A stretch of 24,635 nucleotides of DNA, taken from positions 31,922-56,556 of the forward strand of contig DGEI01000037.1 of NCBI GenBank assembly GCA_002385885.1, written 5' to 3'. Within the stretch, counting starts at the first letter, position 1, and the number at the start of each line of letters is the position of its first letter. The position numbers and the translations under genes are program-made. Shown here in pieces: positions 23,222 through 24,635 of this stretch. The DNA comes from Firmicutes bacterium UBA3930 (GTDB taxonomy: Bacteria > Bacillota > Clostridia > Caldicoprobacterales > Caldicoprobacteraceae). The notes under the pieces were generated by a model, which was not told where the DNA came from, ran no database searches, and saw only the letters and a program-made list of their open reading frames with translations.

Positions 23222-24635
23222 TTATTTCTTTTCCAATATCAGGCTCAGTCCCCAATCCTTATCCGCCGGATGTGCAGGAATTCGGATTCTTCCCACACCG
23301 TCGGCTTTTATTGTTGTCAGCCTTACATCTCCAAACCAGGCTCCCGTCCTTGGATTAAACCATCTGAACAAATATGATGCGTTGGGAATGGCTCCGCGTA
23401 CGGTTATCTGGGGACAATCCTTTTCCAGGTATATCAAAAAGAAATCTTTCTCTTTTGTGCGTGCACAGTAAGCCCACCCGCGGTATCCCATAGGATCACC
23501 GGCTTTATTGGGTGTAACCAAATCAGCGTTAGGTTCCAAATCCTGATATCTGTTTCCGTTGACGAATGCAAAATCTTCCAGGTAGCGTACCATTTTCCCT
23601 GATTCAAACTGCATCGCATCCCACATCCTGTATTTTGCATCCGGTTCAATGTCGGCTCCCCATAAGCCTTCTGCCCCATAGATGTAACCGCCGAATCCGC
23701 CTGACAAGAATCCTCCATACATCCCGGAACGGCAGTTCAGGTCAGCCTCTTCGCTGTAGGCCGGCGGATCATCATCAGGAAAGCCGGGATAATATGGTTC
23801 GCCGTTAACAGCCGGCATTGGAGGAGTTGAGTAATATATTTCTGTCATATACCAATGATGATCATGTTCCCTCCAGTTGCCAATCTGATGGAAGGTAAGC
23901 CACCGCGCCTGGTCAGGCCCTCCAAAGTTTACCAGGGTAGAGGGAGATGCGTTTGTCCCCACAAGATTACCAAACGGCGGATGGCCGTATTTGTCAACAA
24001 CCATGTTTGCCGGTTCATTGTACTCGAAAGACGGGATGGAATCTCCGGCATAATCAAAATGGATTGGGCTTAATAAACAGTTATTTGCCTGATACCTTGC
24101 AAAAATGTATTGAATGAAACGGGCATATGATGCCGGCCAGTCATAATATCTTTTCCAGACCTGGCTTATATCCCGCCGCGCTACTTCGATAAATGGTACA
24201 AAACCATTATCGTTCAGATAGTCAACCTTCTTGTCCATGTGTTTAAAATATTCGGGGTTGATGCGATCAAAATCCGGAACTACATCCTCATACCCCGGAA
24301 CTTTACCCGGGAAGCAGAACGGCCGGCCGCCTTCATTATGCATGTCTTTGGCACTGTTGGTACCAGCCTGTTCCCATGCCGCCCTGATTGCAGTTTTCCA
24401 CTCATCATCCATATGAATTGTAGGCGGTAAACCGTCATTGGCCCACGTGGGAAATGCTGCGAGCATTGCAATACAATTGTACCCTTGGGACTTCCTGAAT
24501 TTTACCATATCCTTAAAACCCATATCCGGGCCAATTGGCCGCGAAAGCTCGTCTTCATACCATTTATATCTATATGTCGGGGTTGCCCACCAGGTGTCAC
24601 CAAGAAGCAAAAAGGGAGTTCCATCAGCATACATA
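23222..24635 (-). CDS. Apiosidase/DUF4038-type glycoside hydrolase (N-terminus beyond right edge)
   Basis: At least 470 residues are visible; the 5' end lies outside the window. The first in-frame ATG at 24634 falls within the usual ...DGTPFLLLGDTWW block, so it is not the real start. DGTPFLLLGDTWWATP, then SQGYNCIAMLAAF, then NGEPYYPG (277-284 of the visible part) and GGFGGYIYGAEGLW fit the (beta/alpha)8 DUF4038 family that includes GH140 apiosidases. Glu279 in NGEP is the likely catalytic acid. The last ~75 residues (YLFRWFNPRTGAWFGD, then GRIRIPA) resemble the beta-sandwich annotated as putative collagen-binding domain in these proteins. Being first in the visible row, before the transporter, it probably defines the substrate. 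The apiose specificity is inference from the family. Confidence 0.72.
   Translation of the reverse strand, partial: MYADGTPFLLLGDTWWATPTYRYKWYEDELSRPIGPDMGFKDMVKFRKSQGYNCIAMLAAFPTWANDGLPPTIHMDDEWKTAIRAAWEQAGTNSAKDMHNEGGRPFCFPGKVPGYEDVVPDFDRINPEYFKHMDKKVDYLNDNGFVPFIEVARRDISQVWKRYYDWPASYARFIQYIFARYQANNCLLSPIHFDYAGDSIPSFEYNEPANMVVDKYGHPPFGNLVGTNASPSTLVNFGGPDQARWLTFHQIGNWREHDHHWYMTEIYYSTPPMPAVNGEPYYPGFPDDDPPAYSEEADLNCRSGMYGGFLSGGFGGYIYGAEGLWGADIEPDAKYRMWDAMQFESGKMVRYLEDFAFVNGNRYQDLEPNADLVTPNKAGDPMGYRGWAYCARTKEKDFFLIYLEKDCPQITVRGAIPNASYLFRWFNPRTGAWFGDVRLTTIKADGVGRIRIPAHPADKDWGLSLILEKK

Noticed and set aside
1..24635. CRISPR array, tRNA, rRNA, insertion sequence or toxin-antitoxin genes
   Set aside because: No regularly spaced repeats, cloverleaf-like sequence, transposase motif or small paired genes were seen on either strand.

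Overview
The window reads like part of a plant-glycan and glycoside utilisation locus from a Clostridia-like member of the Bacillota. The evidence is moderate-to-low GC, strong AGGAGG-type ribosome binding sites before nearly every gene, a CUT1 sugar ABC transporter encoded without its own ATPase, and AraC and GntR regulators. This assignment is inference; there is no rRNA or tRNA here to fix it. Every gene I can support lies on the minus strand, so transcription runs from high to low coordinates. I found no tRNA, rRNA, CRISPR array, insertion sequence or phage gene.

Right part (24635 down to about 9331): one long row of fourteen co-directional genes ends at a good Rho-independent terminator (9331-9367). 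In transcription order they are: an apiosidase/DUF4038-type glycoside hydrolase (cut by the window edge), a sugar-binding lipoprotein, two permeases, an RraA/HMG-aldolase-like protein, a threonine-dehydrogenase-like Zn dehydrogenase, an HMG-CoA lyase-like enzyme, an HMG-CoA reductase, a GntR/FCD regulator, a two-subunit transketolase, a TIM-barrel isomerase/epimerase, a D-2-hydroxyacid dehydrogenase and a sorbitol-dehydrogenase-like Zn dehydrogenase. Several intergenic gaps hold strong hairpins, so the row may be one operon with processing or attenuation points, or a few overlapping units.

Left part (8969 down to 1): an FAD-dependent oxidoreductase with its own promoter and terminator, a GH65/GH95-like six-hairpin glycosidase, a decayed fragment of an AraC regulator behind an apparently intact promoter, a second large alpha/alpha-toroid protein of unknown specificity, a GH51 alpha-L-arabinofuranosidase, and the N-terminal half of an AraC-type regulator running off the left edge. 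None of the complete glycosidases has a signal peptide, so they probably act in the cytoplasm on imported oligosaccharides or glycosides.

How the genes may work together (inference): the transporter imports a glycoside, the glycosidases remove arabinose and possibly a branched sugar such as apiose, and the right-hand row oxidises, isomerises and cleaves the product. Several members belong to families whose known substrates carry a tertiary alcohol on a branched carbon: apiose, mevalonate/HMG-CoA and 4-hydroxy-4-methyl-2-oxoglutarate. HMG-CoA reductase plus HMG-CoA lyase is the known module for mevalonate breakdown, and a split transketolase plus a sugar isomerase is part of a known apiose route. 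Finding both in one apparent operon is the most unusual thing in the window.
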